A stretch of DNA of 64,000 nt, from NCBI GenBank assembly GCA_035295745.1, contig DATGIL010000057.1, forward strand, positions 1 to 64,000, written 5' to 3'. This DNA comes from JAIQFL01 sp035295745. GTDB lineage: Bacteria; Acidobacteriota; Terriglobia; Bryobacterales; Bryobacteraceae. The notes beneath the pieces are model-generated. The model worked only from the letters and a program-made list of their open reading frames with translations. It did no database searches and had not been told where the DNA came from. A program made the translations under genes and the position numbers. Positions 18,087 to 26,600 of the stretch are shown in pieces. The number at the start of each line of letters is the position of its first letter. The first letter of the stretch is position 1.

Positions 18087-19306
18087 TCGCCGCCGCCTCT
18101 GCTTGAGGGCTCACCAGAGGAATCGGCGGGAACCGCGACACGCGCGCCGTCCTGGACCTTGTCGAAGCCTGTGATGGCGACGACATCGCCGCTTTGAATT
18201 CCGCTGATTGCCGCATTGTTGCCTTCGGTCGCGATCTCGGAAACCGATTGCAAGTGAACAACTCCGTCGCGCACTACGTACACGAATGCGTTCACCCCGT
18301 TGTGCTGTACTGCTGCCGCGGGAACCAGAAGCTGATTGCGAAGTGTCCGGACTAGCAGCCGGGCATTCACAAATTGATTGGGAAAAAGCGCGAGATCGCG
18401 ATTCTCGAATTCCGCCCGAAAACGGATGGTGCCGGTTGATGTGTCCACCTGGTTATCAAGCGTGAGCAGCTTCCCGGCGGCAATTCGGTTCGTTCGGGAA
18501 CGATCATACACATCGACCGGTAAAGTCCCGTGCCCCGTGATTTGGGAACGAACCTGAGCAAGATAGTCTTCCGCGACGTTGAATACGACCGATATCGGCT
18601 CTAGCTGCGTGATCACCACGATGGCGCTGTTTCCCCCGGAGAAAACCGTGTTTCCGGGGTCCACCAGTCGCAGGCCAACACGCCCGCTGATCGGAGAAAT
18701 GAGACGACAATAGCTCAGCTGCACCTGTCCGTACTGCAGTTGGCCCATGTCATTCTTGACTGAACCGCGATACTGTTCGACTACCTGTAACTGATCTTCA
18801 TAAGTCTGTCGTGCTACGGCTTTCTGTTCGGCCGCTTCTTGATAACGCGCCAAGTCGATTTCGGCCTGCTTGAGAAGCGCCTGGTCGCGTTCGAGGGCTC
18901 CCTGATACTGCTGCAGCTGCGCCTCGTAAGGGCGCGGGTCGATATCGATCAGAGAATCGCCTCGATTGACAATCTGTCCTTCGGTGTAATGCACCGCCGT
19001 GACTTGCCCGCTCACCTGGCTGTATAGGTTGACTGTCGCCAGCGGTGTCACTGTCCCGAGTGCCTCAATATATTGGCCGATACTCCCCTGACGGACAATC
19101 GCGGTTCTGATGTTGGGCGTCGAGATTGGCTGCCCATCGCTCGATGCCGCTTGGGGCTGAGAACTGCCGTTGCGGAGTCGTGCGAAGACGAAGGCCCCGC
19201 CGAGGACCACGATGAAAAGCACGAGCCAGAGCCGGCCTTTCCTACCTGTGCCGTTTGCGGCGCCGGCCTGCTGCGCATCCTTCAGTTGACTAGTGGTGTC
19301 GTTCAT
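18083..19306 (-). CDS. RND efflux periplasmic adaptor (MdtA/HlyD family)
   Basis: This 407-residue membrane-fusion protein has one N-terminal helix at about residues 26-46, a biotinyl-lipoyl half (NIRTAIVRQGSIGQYIEALGTV), the TVNLYSQVSGQVTAVHYTEGQ motif, a helical hairpin, and the complementing lipoyl half (LISPISGRVGLRLVDPGN). It bridges the inner-membrane permeases and the outer-membrane factor. It is first in the pump operon, downstream of a putative sigma-54 promoter (19341-19355). Confidence 0.95.
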   Translation of the reverse strand: MNDTTSQLKDAQQAGAANGTGRKGRLWLVLFIVVLGGAFVFARLRNGSSQPQAASSDGQPISTPNIRTAIVRQGSIGQYIEALGTVTPLATVNLYSQVSGQVTAVHYTEGQIVNRGDSLIDIDPRPYEAQLQQYQGALERDQALLKQAEIDLARYQEAAEQKAVARQTYEDQLQVVEQYRGSVKNDMGQLQYGQVQLSYCRLISPISGRVGLRLVDPGNTVFSGGNSAIVVITQLEPISVVFNVAEDYLAQVRSQITGHGTLPVDVYDRSRTNRIAAGKLLTLDNQVDTSTGTIRFRAEFENRDLALFPNQFVNARLLVRTLRNQLLVPAAAVQHNGVNAFVYVVRDGVVHLQSVSEIATEGNNAAISGIQSGDVVAITGFDKVQDGARVAVPADSSGEPSSRGGGE

Positions 19307-19340
19307 AAGCTACTGTGCTCGGCTTTGCAGTATGGGGAAC

Positions 19341-19355
19341 GCAACTTCAGGTCCA
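19341..19355 (-). promoter_or_regulatory. Putative sigma-54 promoter of the RND-pump operon
   Basis: Read on the minus strand, TGG-ACCTGAAG-TTGC fits the -24/-12 consensus with GG-N10-GC spacing. It is 35 bp upstream of the adaptor ATG, leaving a leader of about 23 nt. A TGTCAA/TTGACA inverted repeat is centred 80 bp further upstream. Confidence 0.65.
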
Positions 19356-19424
19356 TTTGCGCCGGACCATAATTCGCTGAAATACCGAGGAAACGTGGGC
19401 CAGTGTCAACGGCGCTGTCGAAGA

Positions 19425-19444
19425 TGTCAAAACGGGCTTTGACA
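19425..19444. promoter_or_regulatory. Inverted repeat, putative activator site for the RND-pump operon
   Basis: TGTCAA-N8-TTGACA, with further TGTC half-sites at 19404 and 19416. It resembles the elements at 20055 and 22016 apart from one extra spacer base, and lies at enhancer distance from the sigma-54-like promoter. Confidence 0.6.
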
Positions 19445-19636
19445 CGTTTGTCCAGAGTGCGTGAAGCCATGTATTGTCCTCGTCTTCGATGCACTTCTTT
19501 TTCTCTTCCCACCTGATTAGTAGTCGCCATCTTCGAACACATAGGGTGGGTCGAATCCGGAAGGAAGTCTCGAAGGGACTTGCGCGCTGGAACTGCCGCA
19601 TTAATGAGCAGGTACCAAGATTTTGGCGACTGCCAT

Positions 19637-19945
19637 TCAGGCGCGATTTCCCTCTCGGGCCGACTGAGCTCCCGCTCGACGGGCAACGTGCCGAAGCACC
19701 TGCTTCGCAAACACGCCGCGGAAGCGGAACCTGACCCCTTCGCTCATCAACGCAGCCAGCAGGTCTTCTCCCTGTTCACTGATTTCGGTCAGATTTCTCA
19801 ATTCAATGACGAGTTGACGTGGACCCAGTCTCTGTCTGGCGTCTTCGCATGCATTGCGGACTTCGCCCGTCCATGGTGAAATGAGCCTGCCTTCGAGAAC
19901 GAGCCGGTGCTCTTGCCTGTCGTCGACACACGAAATCCGCAACAT
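19637..19945 (-). CDS. STAS-domain protein
   Basis: This 102-residue protein has a STAS fold pattern: HRLVLEGRLISPWTGEVRNACEDA, LVIELRNLTEISEQGEDLLAAL, and a last strand GVRFRFRG. The usual anti-sigma antagonist phosphosite region is EISEQG rather than D(I/S)SG, so phospho-switching as in SpoIIAA is doubtful. AAGG precedes the ATG. It lies between the RND-pump operon and the sigma-54 activator gene, and it has its own candidate sigma-54 promoter and enhancer site, which places it in the same regulon. Its role is unknown. Confidence 0.75.
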   Translation of the reverse strand: MLRISCVDDRQEHRLVLEGRLISPWTGEVRNACEDARQRLGPRQLVIELRNLTEISEQGEDLLAALMSEGVRFRFRGVFAKQVLRHVARRAGAQSAREGNRA

Positions 19946-19970
19946 GCCGCCTTACCTCGCCACAAGGAAG

Positions 19971-19985
19971 GCATGGCGCGTTCCA
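19971..19985 (-). promoter_or_regulatory. Putative sigma-54 promoter of the STAS gene
   Basis: On the minus strand TGG-AACGCGCC-ATGC keeps GG-N10-GC spacing, with ATGC instead of TTGC at -12. It lies 26 bp upstream of the ATG at 19945; the inverted repeat at 20055-20075 is centred 81 bp upstream. Confidence 0.5.
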
Positions 19986-20054
19986 AACAGACCGGTATGG
20001 CAAGTTGCTGAATTGTCTAGGCTGGAGGGAAAGAGGCGTTGTTGAAAGTCAATG

Positions 20055-20075
20055 CTGTCATAGGACCGTTGACAG
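20055..20075. promoter_or_regulatory. Inverted repeat, putative activator site for the STAS gene
   Basis: CTGTCAT-AGGACCG-TTGACAG: the same 7-nt spacer and half-sites as the element at 22019-22039. It sits just after the stop of the activator gene and 81 bp from the GG of the STAS promoter. Confidence 0.6.
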
Positions 20076-20094
20076 GGGACAGACCGGCGGCGCT

Positions 20095-21792
20095 TCAGGA
20101 AAAGTGTCTGGCGTCGATTCCAAGCTTCTTCATGCGCGCCAGCAGCGTGGTGCGGTTGATGCCCATACGAGCAGCTGCGCCGTCCGCACCGCCTACCCGC
20201 CCTTTGGCCTCCGTGAGCGCTCGCTCAATCTCTGCGCGCTGCTTCTTTTCAAATTCGCCTGCCGAATGTTTCTTGGCATCGAGAGCGCTAATGGTTTCCT
20301 TCACGATCCGCGCAATATCGTCCGGCGGGGTGGTGGTTCGGGTGGGCTCCTCTGTGCTTCGCTGCCTTAGCTCTCCGAGCGGAGCTTCGAGCGACTTCCC
20401 GCGTGTCAGAATCACTGCGCGCTCGATGAAATTTTCCAGTTCCCGGATGTTGCCGGGCCACTCCCACGCCACGAGCCCCTTCATCACGGCCACAGGGATC
20501 GAGTCAATTCTCTTCTGCATTTCGCCGGCGAACTTCTGGACGAAGTAACTCACCAGGAGGGGAATGTCTTCCCGGCGGTCACGCAGCGGCGGAATACGAA
20601 TGGGAAAGACATTCAGTCGGTAGAACAGATCGCTCCGGAATTCGCGGTTGGCGATCATTTTCTCCAGGTCGCGGTTGGTTGCCGCAATGAGGCGAACGTT
20701 TACTTTGCGTGTATGCGTGCTGCCAAGCCGCTCAAATTCGCGCTCCTGCAATGCGCGGAGCAGCTTGGGTTGGATTTCAATCGGGATGTCCCCGACCTCA
20801 TCCAGGAAAAGAGTGCCCTGGTCGGCCAATTCCATACGCCCGATCTTCTGGCTAATCGCGCCGGTAAAGGCGCCTTTTTCGTGCCCAAACAGTTCGCTCT
20901 CGATAAGGCCCGTGGGTATTGCGGCACAGTTCAGCCTCACAAAAGTCCGTTCTTTGCGCCGGCTGCCCTCATGAACTGCACGCGCGATCAGTTCTTTTCC
21001 CGCTCCGGTCTCCCCTAAAAGCAGGACTGTAGAATCGCTGGGCGCCACCGTCTGGACTAGTTCGAGGACATGTTTGAGGGCGGGGCTGCTCCCCACGATC
21101 TGCTCAAAATGCATCTCCCTGCGAATTTCGTCTTCCAGGTAGATCTTCTCTTGCGCCAGCTTGTCTTTCAGGTCTGAGATCTCCTGGTACGCCAGTGCAT
21201 TCTCGATGGCAATAGCGATCTGACCAGCGGCTTGGCTGAGGAATGCTACGTCATCTTGCGTGAACACATCGGTTGTCGTTCGTGCAAGCACCAGATTCCC
21301 GAGCGCGCGGCCGCGATTGACGAGTGGTATGAAGCAGACAGCCTTTATGCCTTCCGCAAGGGCCATTTTGTGCCCGTGACCGGGCGGCCCGTAGCCCTCA
21401 GGCGGTTCGTCACCCGGGTTTGCAATCACCGGCTTTAGGGTTTCAAGGGCACGCTTTGCCGGACTGTTCGCGCCAGGCGCGATAATGCGTTCATCCCGGA
21501 AGAATCCCTTACTGCCGGGGAAATCGGCTGCATACAGGCGAAACGTTCCCGGTTCGGCGCCGGGCAGCGCAATGCCCGCTGCATCACAGCGCATCACCTC
21601 GCGGAAGTTTGCGGCGATCGCGTGGAGCACATCCTTCAGATCCAGGCTGGATGTGACGCTGGTGGTGAGATTCAGAAGCAATTGCAGGCGATCATTTTGC
21701 TGCTGGAGGCTTTGAGCGGGTTGGGCAATTTCCCGGGCCTGCGGTGGAGTTTCGGGATGCAGCGCCCGAGCCCGTGCCTGTTCTTCACTCAT
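20095..21792 (-). CDS. Sigma-54-dependent activator (GAF-AAA+-Fis)
   Basis: This 565-residue enhancer-binding protein has a GAF sensor at about residues 30-190, then an AAA+ domain with Walker A GETGAGKE, an intact GAFTGA loop (HEKGAFTGAISQKIG) needed to contact sigma-54, Walker B LFLDEVGDIP, and the arginine-finger region FRSDLFYRLNVFPIRIPPLR. A C-terminal Fis-type HTH ends it (AARMGINRTTLLARMKKLGI). The architecture is FhlA/NorR-like; no receiver domain is present, so the GAF domain presumably senses a ligand or redox cue. Inverted repeats TGTCA...TGACA flank the gene on both sides and lie upstream of the pump operon; it is the obvious candidate to bind them. Confidence 0.94.
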   Translation of the reverse strand: MSEEQARARALHPETPPQAREIAQPAQSLQQQNDRLQLLLNLTTSVTSSLDLKDVLHAIAANFREVMRCDAAGIALPGAEPGTFRLYAADFPGSKGFFRDERIIAPGANSPAKRALETLKPVIANPGDEPPEGYGPPGHGHKMALAEGIKAVCFIPLVNRGRALGNLVLARTTTDVFTQDDVAFLSQAAGQIAIAIENALAYQEISDLKDKLAQEKIYLEDEIRREMHFEQIVGSSPALKHVLELVQTVAPSDSTVLLLGETGAGKELIARAVHEGSRRKERTFVRLNCAAIPTGLIESELFGHEKGAFTGAISQKIGRMELADQGTLFLDEVGDIPIEIQPKLLRALQEREFERLGSTHTRKVNVRLIAATNRDLEKMIANREFRSDLFYRLNVFPIRIPPLRDRREDIPLLVSYFVQKFAGEMQKRIDSIPVAVMKGLVAWEWPGNIRELENFIERAVILTRGKSLEAPLGELRQRSTEEPTRTTTPPDDIARIVKETISALDAKKHSAGEFEKKQRAEIERALTEAKGRVGGADGAAARMGINRTTLLARMKKLGIDARHFS

Positions 21793-22010
21793 CGCTGTCT
21801 TCTCCTCGCTGGTTAGCGTAGTTCAGCACCTGACCGGCCACAATCTGCATACAGAGGCCGCGGTTCGATTCGTGCGCCGCGCTGGAATTCAGCGGAGCCG
21901 CCTCTCCCGTTTCGTCCGACCTCCCGCTCTGCGTTCGCCATGAACATCAGTTTAAAGAAGTTGCTATTCGTCCGGAACCTGGGTCCCGCCTCCATTAGTT
22001 AGCGCTCCAT

Positions 22011-22042
22011 CTGTCAAACTGTCAAACCGTGATTGACAGTTT
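22011..22042. promoter_or_regulatory. Inverted repeat, putative activator site between the activator gene and the small-protein operon
   Basis: AAACTGTCAA-ACCGTGA-TTGACAGTTT is a perfect 10-bp inverted repeat with a 7-nt spacer (22016-22042), plus an extra CTGTCAA at 22011. Its centre is 91 bp upstream of the sigma-54-like element at 22119. The 21793-22161 gap holds nothing else that I recognise. Confidence 0.65.
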
Positions 22043-22118
22043 CGACGATTAACACCCTCCCACCGGGTCGCACCGCGATTGTTTCTTCATTTTGCTCGGC
22101 TTATCGGTCGCCGATGCG

Positions 22119-22133
22119 TGGAATCGCAGTTGC
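22119..22133 (+). promoter_or_regulatory. Putative sigma-54 promoter of the small-protein operon
   Basis: TGG-AATCGCAG-TTGC matches the -24/-12 consensus with exact GG-N10-GC spacing. The implied start near 22145 leaves a leader of about 17 nt before the ATG at 22162. The bases after the box (GTT) match those after the pump-operon promoter. Confidence 0.65.
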
Positions 22134-22161
22134 GTTTCACTCTTCCGAAAGCCGGGATCTT

Positions 22162-22491
22162 ATGCAAACGGTGTTGATGGGGGTTTTCTTTACCGTAACC
22201 AGCATGGCAGTTGCGGGTGCCGCACTGGCGGCCACCGGATACGCATGCTGGAGAATCGCGGCTGCGAATTACGGAGAACACCTCTACAAGCGCGGTGGCA
22301 GTCACGCAGCGGGCTGTGTCTGTCCGCAATGCGGAGGCAGCGGTGGCGAGCATATCCCTACATGCGTGTGCCCGCAGTATGGTGAGCGCGGCGGGCGTCA
22401 TCGGGTGCAATGCATCTGCTCAGCCTGCGGCTACTCGGCCGGCGACCACCACGCCGAATGCGCCCGTCCCGGTTGCGGCGCGGAAGGATAG
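22162..22491 (+). CDS. Small membrane protein with tandem Cys/His repeats
   Basis: The ATG at 22162 lies just after the predicted sigma-54 start point; longer in-frame versions would begin inside the enhancer region. The 109-residue protein has one membrane helix (about residues 5-30) and then three tandem 16-residue units starting at residues 52, 68 and 84 plus a partial fourth. The units follow C-x-C-x2-C/Y-G-x6-H, for example CVCPQCGGSGGEH, and resemble a string of metal-binding knuckles. I do not recognise the family. A membrane-anchored zinc- or metal-binding or redox protein is inferred. It is first in a cluster of short genes divergent from the sigma-54 activator. Confidence 0.7.
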   Translation: MQTVLMGVFFTVTSMAVAGAALAATGYACWRIAAANYGEHLYKRGGSHAAGCVCPQCGGSGGEHIPTCVCPQYGERGGRHRVQCICSACGYSAGDHHAECARPGCGAEG

Positions 22492-22533
22492 GCAAACCTC
22501 AGGAAAGTGCTGTGAAACGAGAGGAGAACGCGA

Positions 22534-22662
22534 ATGGAAATGTTGCTGATGGGAGCCTGCCTGGCCATGTTCGGGCTGGCGGTGGCTTGCGTGACATTCG
22601 GAGCGGTTGTGCGGAAACCGGAAAAGACTTCCGCGAGGAGCGAGAAACCGTGGGGCCCTTAG
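22534..22662 (+). CDS. 42-residue membrane protein
   Basis: A short frame with a good AGGAGA ribosome binding site encodes MEMLLMGACLAMFGLAVACV and so on, a single hydrophobic helix followed by a basic tail (RKPEKTSARSEK). The gene lies 42 bp after the Cys/His-repeat protein. Position, the ribosome binding site and the clean helix support it, but no family is recognised. It may be an accessory membrane peptide of the same operon. Confidence 0.5.
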   Translation: MEMLLMGACLAMFGLAVACVTFGAVVRKPEKTSARSEKPWGP

Positions 22663-22979
22663 CGGTCGCTGGCATCGGAGAGGCTATTTGCCGCGTGTTC
22701 GATGTGGCGCCATGCGGCACCGATACCTGCCGACACGTCGCGCGGGGCCCGAATCCTGGAGACAAATTCGTGCCGTCGGTGCAACACCTTGACGGATGTA
22801 ACGGCCGCAATATGGAACCATCAGTCTCCAATGGCCGCGCGGCCGCCCCGCTGTTGTCCGTCCCGGAAATCCGCGAGACCGCCAGTTTCTGGTGGGTGGG
22901 CAGCCCCTTTGAGGAGCCGCGTTTCGAAACGGCGGAAATGTCGAATCTGATTGCGTTTCCGGACGCGGAAAGGCAGTGA
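22650..22979 (+). CDS. Hypothetical 109-residue protein, GTG start
   Basis: The GTG at 22650 is preceded by AGGAG with a 9-nt gap and overlaps the stop of the 42-residue gene, suggesting translational coupling. The product has three Cys in the first third (ICRVFDVAPCGTDTC) and a better-conserved-looking C-terminus (EIRETASFWWVGSPFEEPRF). No known domain was identified. It ends 4 bp before the next gene's ATG. A longer in-frame version is open upstream but would overlap the preceding genes. Confidence 0.4.
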   Translation: MGPLAVAGIGEAICRVFDVAPCGTDTCRHVARGPNPGDKFVPSVQHLDGCNGRNMEPSVSNGRAAAPLLSVPEIRETASFWWVGSPFEEPRFETAEMSNLIAFPDAERQ

Positions 22980-22983
22980 AACG

Positions 22984-23495
22984 ATGAATGCGATTGCGCG
23001 ATGCTCAAAACTCGCCAGGCTCGGCCTTCTGTTGCCTGTGGTTATCAGTCTCGTTGCTCTTGCCAGCGACCAGCGACCGTCTTCCGAGCCGAAGGAGGAA
23101 AACGTGGTTCGTTCGCTGATCTCGCACTGGATAGAAGCCTACAAAGCACTCGACGCAAAGCGACTGGCCGCGCTGGAAACGCCCGACGTGCAAGTTGTTG
23201 ATCGATTCGGCGTTCTGCATGTATCATCCGGACGAAGTGACAACGAGAAGTTGTGGTCAGACTCTTTCGAGGCAGTAGCCAAGAATGCTGCGCCACCGAT
23301 AATCACGATTAAAGGGATTCGATTTCTTCGCCCCGATCTGGCCGTCGTTCAGGCGTCTGGCGGTTTACAGACGGAATCTTGCTTGTCGATGGAGATCGCA
23401 TCCCGCCGTTTTCACAAACCGACACGTTTGTAGTGATGAAATCGCAGGGAGTCTGGTTAATCGCCGCGCACAATATGCAGGAGAAGAGGCCGTAA
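22984..23495 (+). pseudogene. SnoaL/DUF4440-like secreted protein, frameshifted
   Basis: A signal peptide (LARLGLLLPVVISLVALAS) precedes an NTF2-like domain (VVRSLISHWIEAYKALDAKRL, then RFLRPDLAVVQA) as in SgcJ/DUF4440 proteins. Near 23350-23357 the frame is lost: an added base after CAGGC joins it to VWRFTDGILLVDGDR and onward to GVWLIAAHNMQEKRP, ending at TAA 23493-23495, the normal family ending. Without the repair the frame ends at 23433. It lies last in the small-protein operon. The lesion may be real or a base-calling error. Confidence 0.8.
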
Positions 23496-23515
23496 TTCGT
23501 ACCCCTTCCACAAGG

Positions 23516-23555
23516 CCCCTCGAAATAGGGGTGCGGCCGCAAGCTTTCGGGGGTT
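23516..23555. promoter_or_regulatory. CCCCT-N6-AGGGG element 1 (upstream of the propeller kinase)
   Basis: CCCCTCGAAATAGGGGT followed 8 nt later by AAGCTTTCG and a G run. The same 17-mer recurs at 27326. CCCCTCGAAA also pairs with the later TTTCG-GGG arm, so it may act as an operator or a hairpin. Confidence 0.55.
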
Positions 23556-23662
23556 TCCCACGACGTGCGTGACGGCCGAGCATGAAGAATGCATCGGCGT
23601 CGGGAGTTTGCCGCTCTGAGACTTGCAGCTTCCAAGTGCAATAAAATCGTACAACGTAAGCG

Positions 23663-26600
23663 GTGATGGCAGTGGCGAAATGGAAACCGACCATAATCGC
23701 TCTGGGAATGCTGGCATCCTTCTGTCCCGTTGGCAACGGCGCGGATACGTATGCCGGCCTGGATCGCTATGCGCACAACGCGTGGACCCCTCAAAATAGC
23801 GCTCTAAGAAGCAGCGTTCAGACGATCGCTCAGACGCGTGATGGTTATCTCTGGTTGGGTACCGAGTCCGCATTGATTCGCTTCGACGGTGTCCGTATGG
23901 CTCCCTGGACGCCTCCCCGCGGCCAGGACCTTCCACCAGGTCCGGTTGAGGTTCTCTATGCAGGACGCGACGGCACACTCTGGATCGGCACATACGGAGG
24001 CCTGGCGAGTTGGAAAGATGGGCGGCTGACCCGTTATCCGGCGCTCTCAAAGACCGTCATCCTGGCCTTGTTCGAGGATCGCGGTGGAACTCTGTGGGTC
24101 GGCACGTTGGAATTTCCGGCGGCCAAGGTCTGTGCCGTTCGGAATGGTGGGCTGACATGTCAGGACGAGAACGGAAACCTGGGCAACGGAGTGATCTCCT
24201 TTCATGAAGATGGCGATGGCAACCTCTGGGCAGGAGCGGCATCCGGACTTTGGCGATGGAGGCCCGGTCCACCGACGCGTTACCTGTCAGACCCATTTTC
24301 AGATGGGCTGTCGATGGCGCCAGGCGATCATAGTTCCGGCCTCACGGTCGTGCTTGATCGTGGCAGAGTCCGTCAAATCGTTGCGGGCAAGCTCATTGAT
24401 TACCCCCTTGCCGGGGTGCCGTCGCCCCTGACTGCAAAGCATCTTCTCCGTGATCGGCGCGGCGGCCTGTGGATTGGCACCGACAGTCACGGCCTCGTGT
24501 ACTCCTATCAAGGGAAAACGCGCCTGTTTACCCATAACGACGGACTTTCGAGTGATCAGGTGAATGCGCTTCTGGAGGACCGCGAAGGAACGGTCTGGGC
24601 CGCCACCTCCGAGGGACTCGACAGCTTCCGCGAACTGCCGGTGCCCTCGCTGACCGCAACTGAAGGGTTATCCAGCAACACCGTTGGAGCTGTGCTCGCG
24701 GCTCGTGACGGCACTCTCTGGATAGGCACTCGAACCGGGCTCAATAAATGGAAAGACGGGCTCATAAGAACGTACACCTCGCGGAACAGTCCGAGCCTTC
24801 CGGACGACCAGATCGGATCTCTGTTCGAGGACGAGCGAGGCCGGATCTGGGTTTCAACGGAGCACGGCGTTACGGTCTTCGAGGATGGAAGATTTACTGT
24901 GATTCCGTCAGTACCGGGTCCCATCAATTCCATCGCAGCCGATGAGAAGGGGGGGCTGTGGCTCAGCCTGCCTCGCAATTCGAAGGATGGTCTGGCTCGC
25001 TTGGTCGAGGGCAAAGTGAAAGATCGGATGCCCTGGGAGCAAGTAGGTGGGACGCCCGGATCTGGCTTGGTACCGGACCACGACGGAGGTGTCTGGACAG
25101 GGCTGTTGGATGGCGGGATAGTGCATTTTCGCGCCGGCCATATTGACAAATTGCCATTGAACGGAGCGGGTTCGGGAGCGAGGATTTTCAATATTTACCG
25201 CGGCCACGATGGAGCGCTTTGGGCCGCAGGCGAAGGCGGCCTCAACCGGGTCGCGAATGGCCGCGTATCAACATTGACCACGGCGAATGGGTTGCCCTGC
25301 AATGCCGTGCACTGGATCATCGAAGACGACCGGTCGTCGTATTGGGTATATACGCGGTGCGGACTCTTGTGTATCGCACAAAGTGACTTAGATTCCTGGA
25401 TGGCGGATCCCAAACGCAAAATCCAGGCGATCATTTTCGACGGCGCCGATGGGGTTCAATTAGTTCCGCTGCCGAGCCCTTTCAGGCCCCACGTTACGAA
25501 GTCGTCCGACGGAAAGATCTGGTTTCAAAATGGGAATAAGGTAGGGATGATCGATCCATCCCGAATGGCCGGTAACGCGCTTCCTCCGCCTGTCCACATC
25601 GAGCAGATTACTGCGGATGGAAAAATCTACGAGGCAGCGGCCGGTCTGCACCTGCCACCGCGCGTCCGAAACATAGCGATCGAATATACGGCGCTCAGCC
25701 TGGTGGCCCCGGATAAGGTCCATTTTCGCTACAAGCTGGAACCTCAGGACCCGGACTGGAGAGAGGTAACCAACGACCGCAAGGTGCAGTATTCGAATCT
25801 CGGCCCCGGCGCGTATCACTTTCGCCTGATTGCGAGCAACAACAGTGGTGTGTGGAATGAAGCCGGGGATGTACTCGATTTTGCTATTGCCCCAGCATAT
25901 TATCAGACCCATTGGTTTCATGCCGGCGTAGCGACGTTCTGCTACGTCCTCCTGTTTGGGCTGTACCGGCGCCGGCTGCGGCGGATCGCCCATGAATACA
26001 ACGTCCGCCTGGAGGAGCGCGTCGAGGAGCGCTCGCGAATTGCCCGAGACCTGCATGATACGCTTCTGCAGACGTTTCAGGGCTTGATGCTCCGGTTTCA
26101 GGTGGTTGACGAACTCCTTCCTCCAGGCAGGGCGAAGGACGAATTAGAGGCAACGCTTGAATGCGGTGATCAGGCTGTGGTCGAGGCCCGCAATGCGGTC
26201 CATGATTTGCGTTCTTCGGCGACTACTACCAATGATTTGGCGTATGCGTTACGAGCCCTGGGAGACGAACTTGCGGGGGATGCCACTGGTACCTTTCGTT
26301 TGGTCGTGGAGGGTCGAGCACGGGACCTCAACCCGATCGTCCGTGACGAGATCTATCGCATTGCACGCGAGGCGCTGCGGAACGTTGTCACACATTCGGG
26401 CGCAAGCCGCATTGAAGCTGAAATCATCTATGAGGAACAGGGGATACGTTTGCGAGTTCGGGACGACGGGAAAGGGATTCCTCCGGAAGTCCTGGACCAA
26501 GGGCGGGCCGGACATTACGGATTGACGGGAATGCGCGAGCGGGCCGGATCAATCGGCGCGAAGCTGACGATCAGCAGCGGAGAGGGGATCGGCACGGAAG

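Noticed and set aside
19303..19530. A 74-codon minus-strand frame ending in a 4-nt overlap with the adaptor start
   Set aside because: It would contain both the sigma-54-like promoter and the inverted repeat, has no recognisable domain, and lacks a good ribosome binding site; a regulatory region explains the sequence better.
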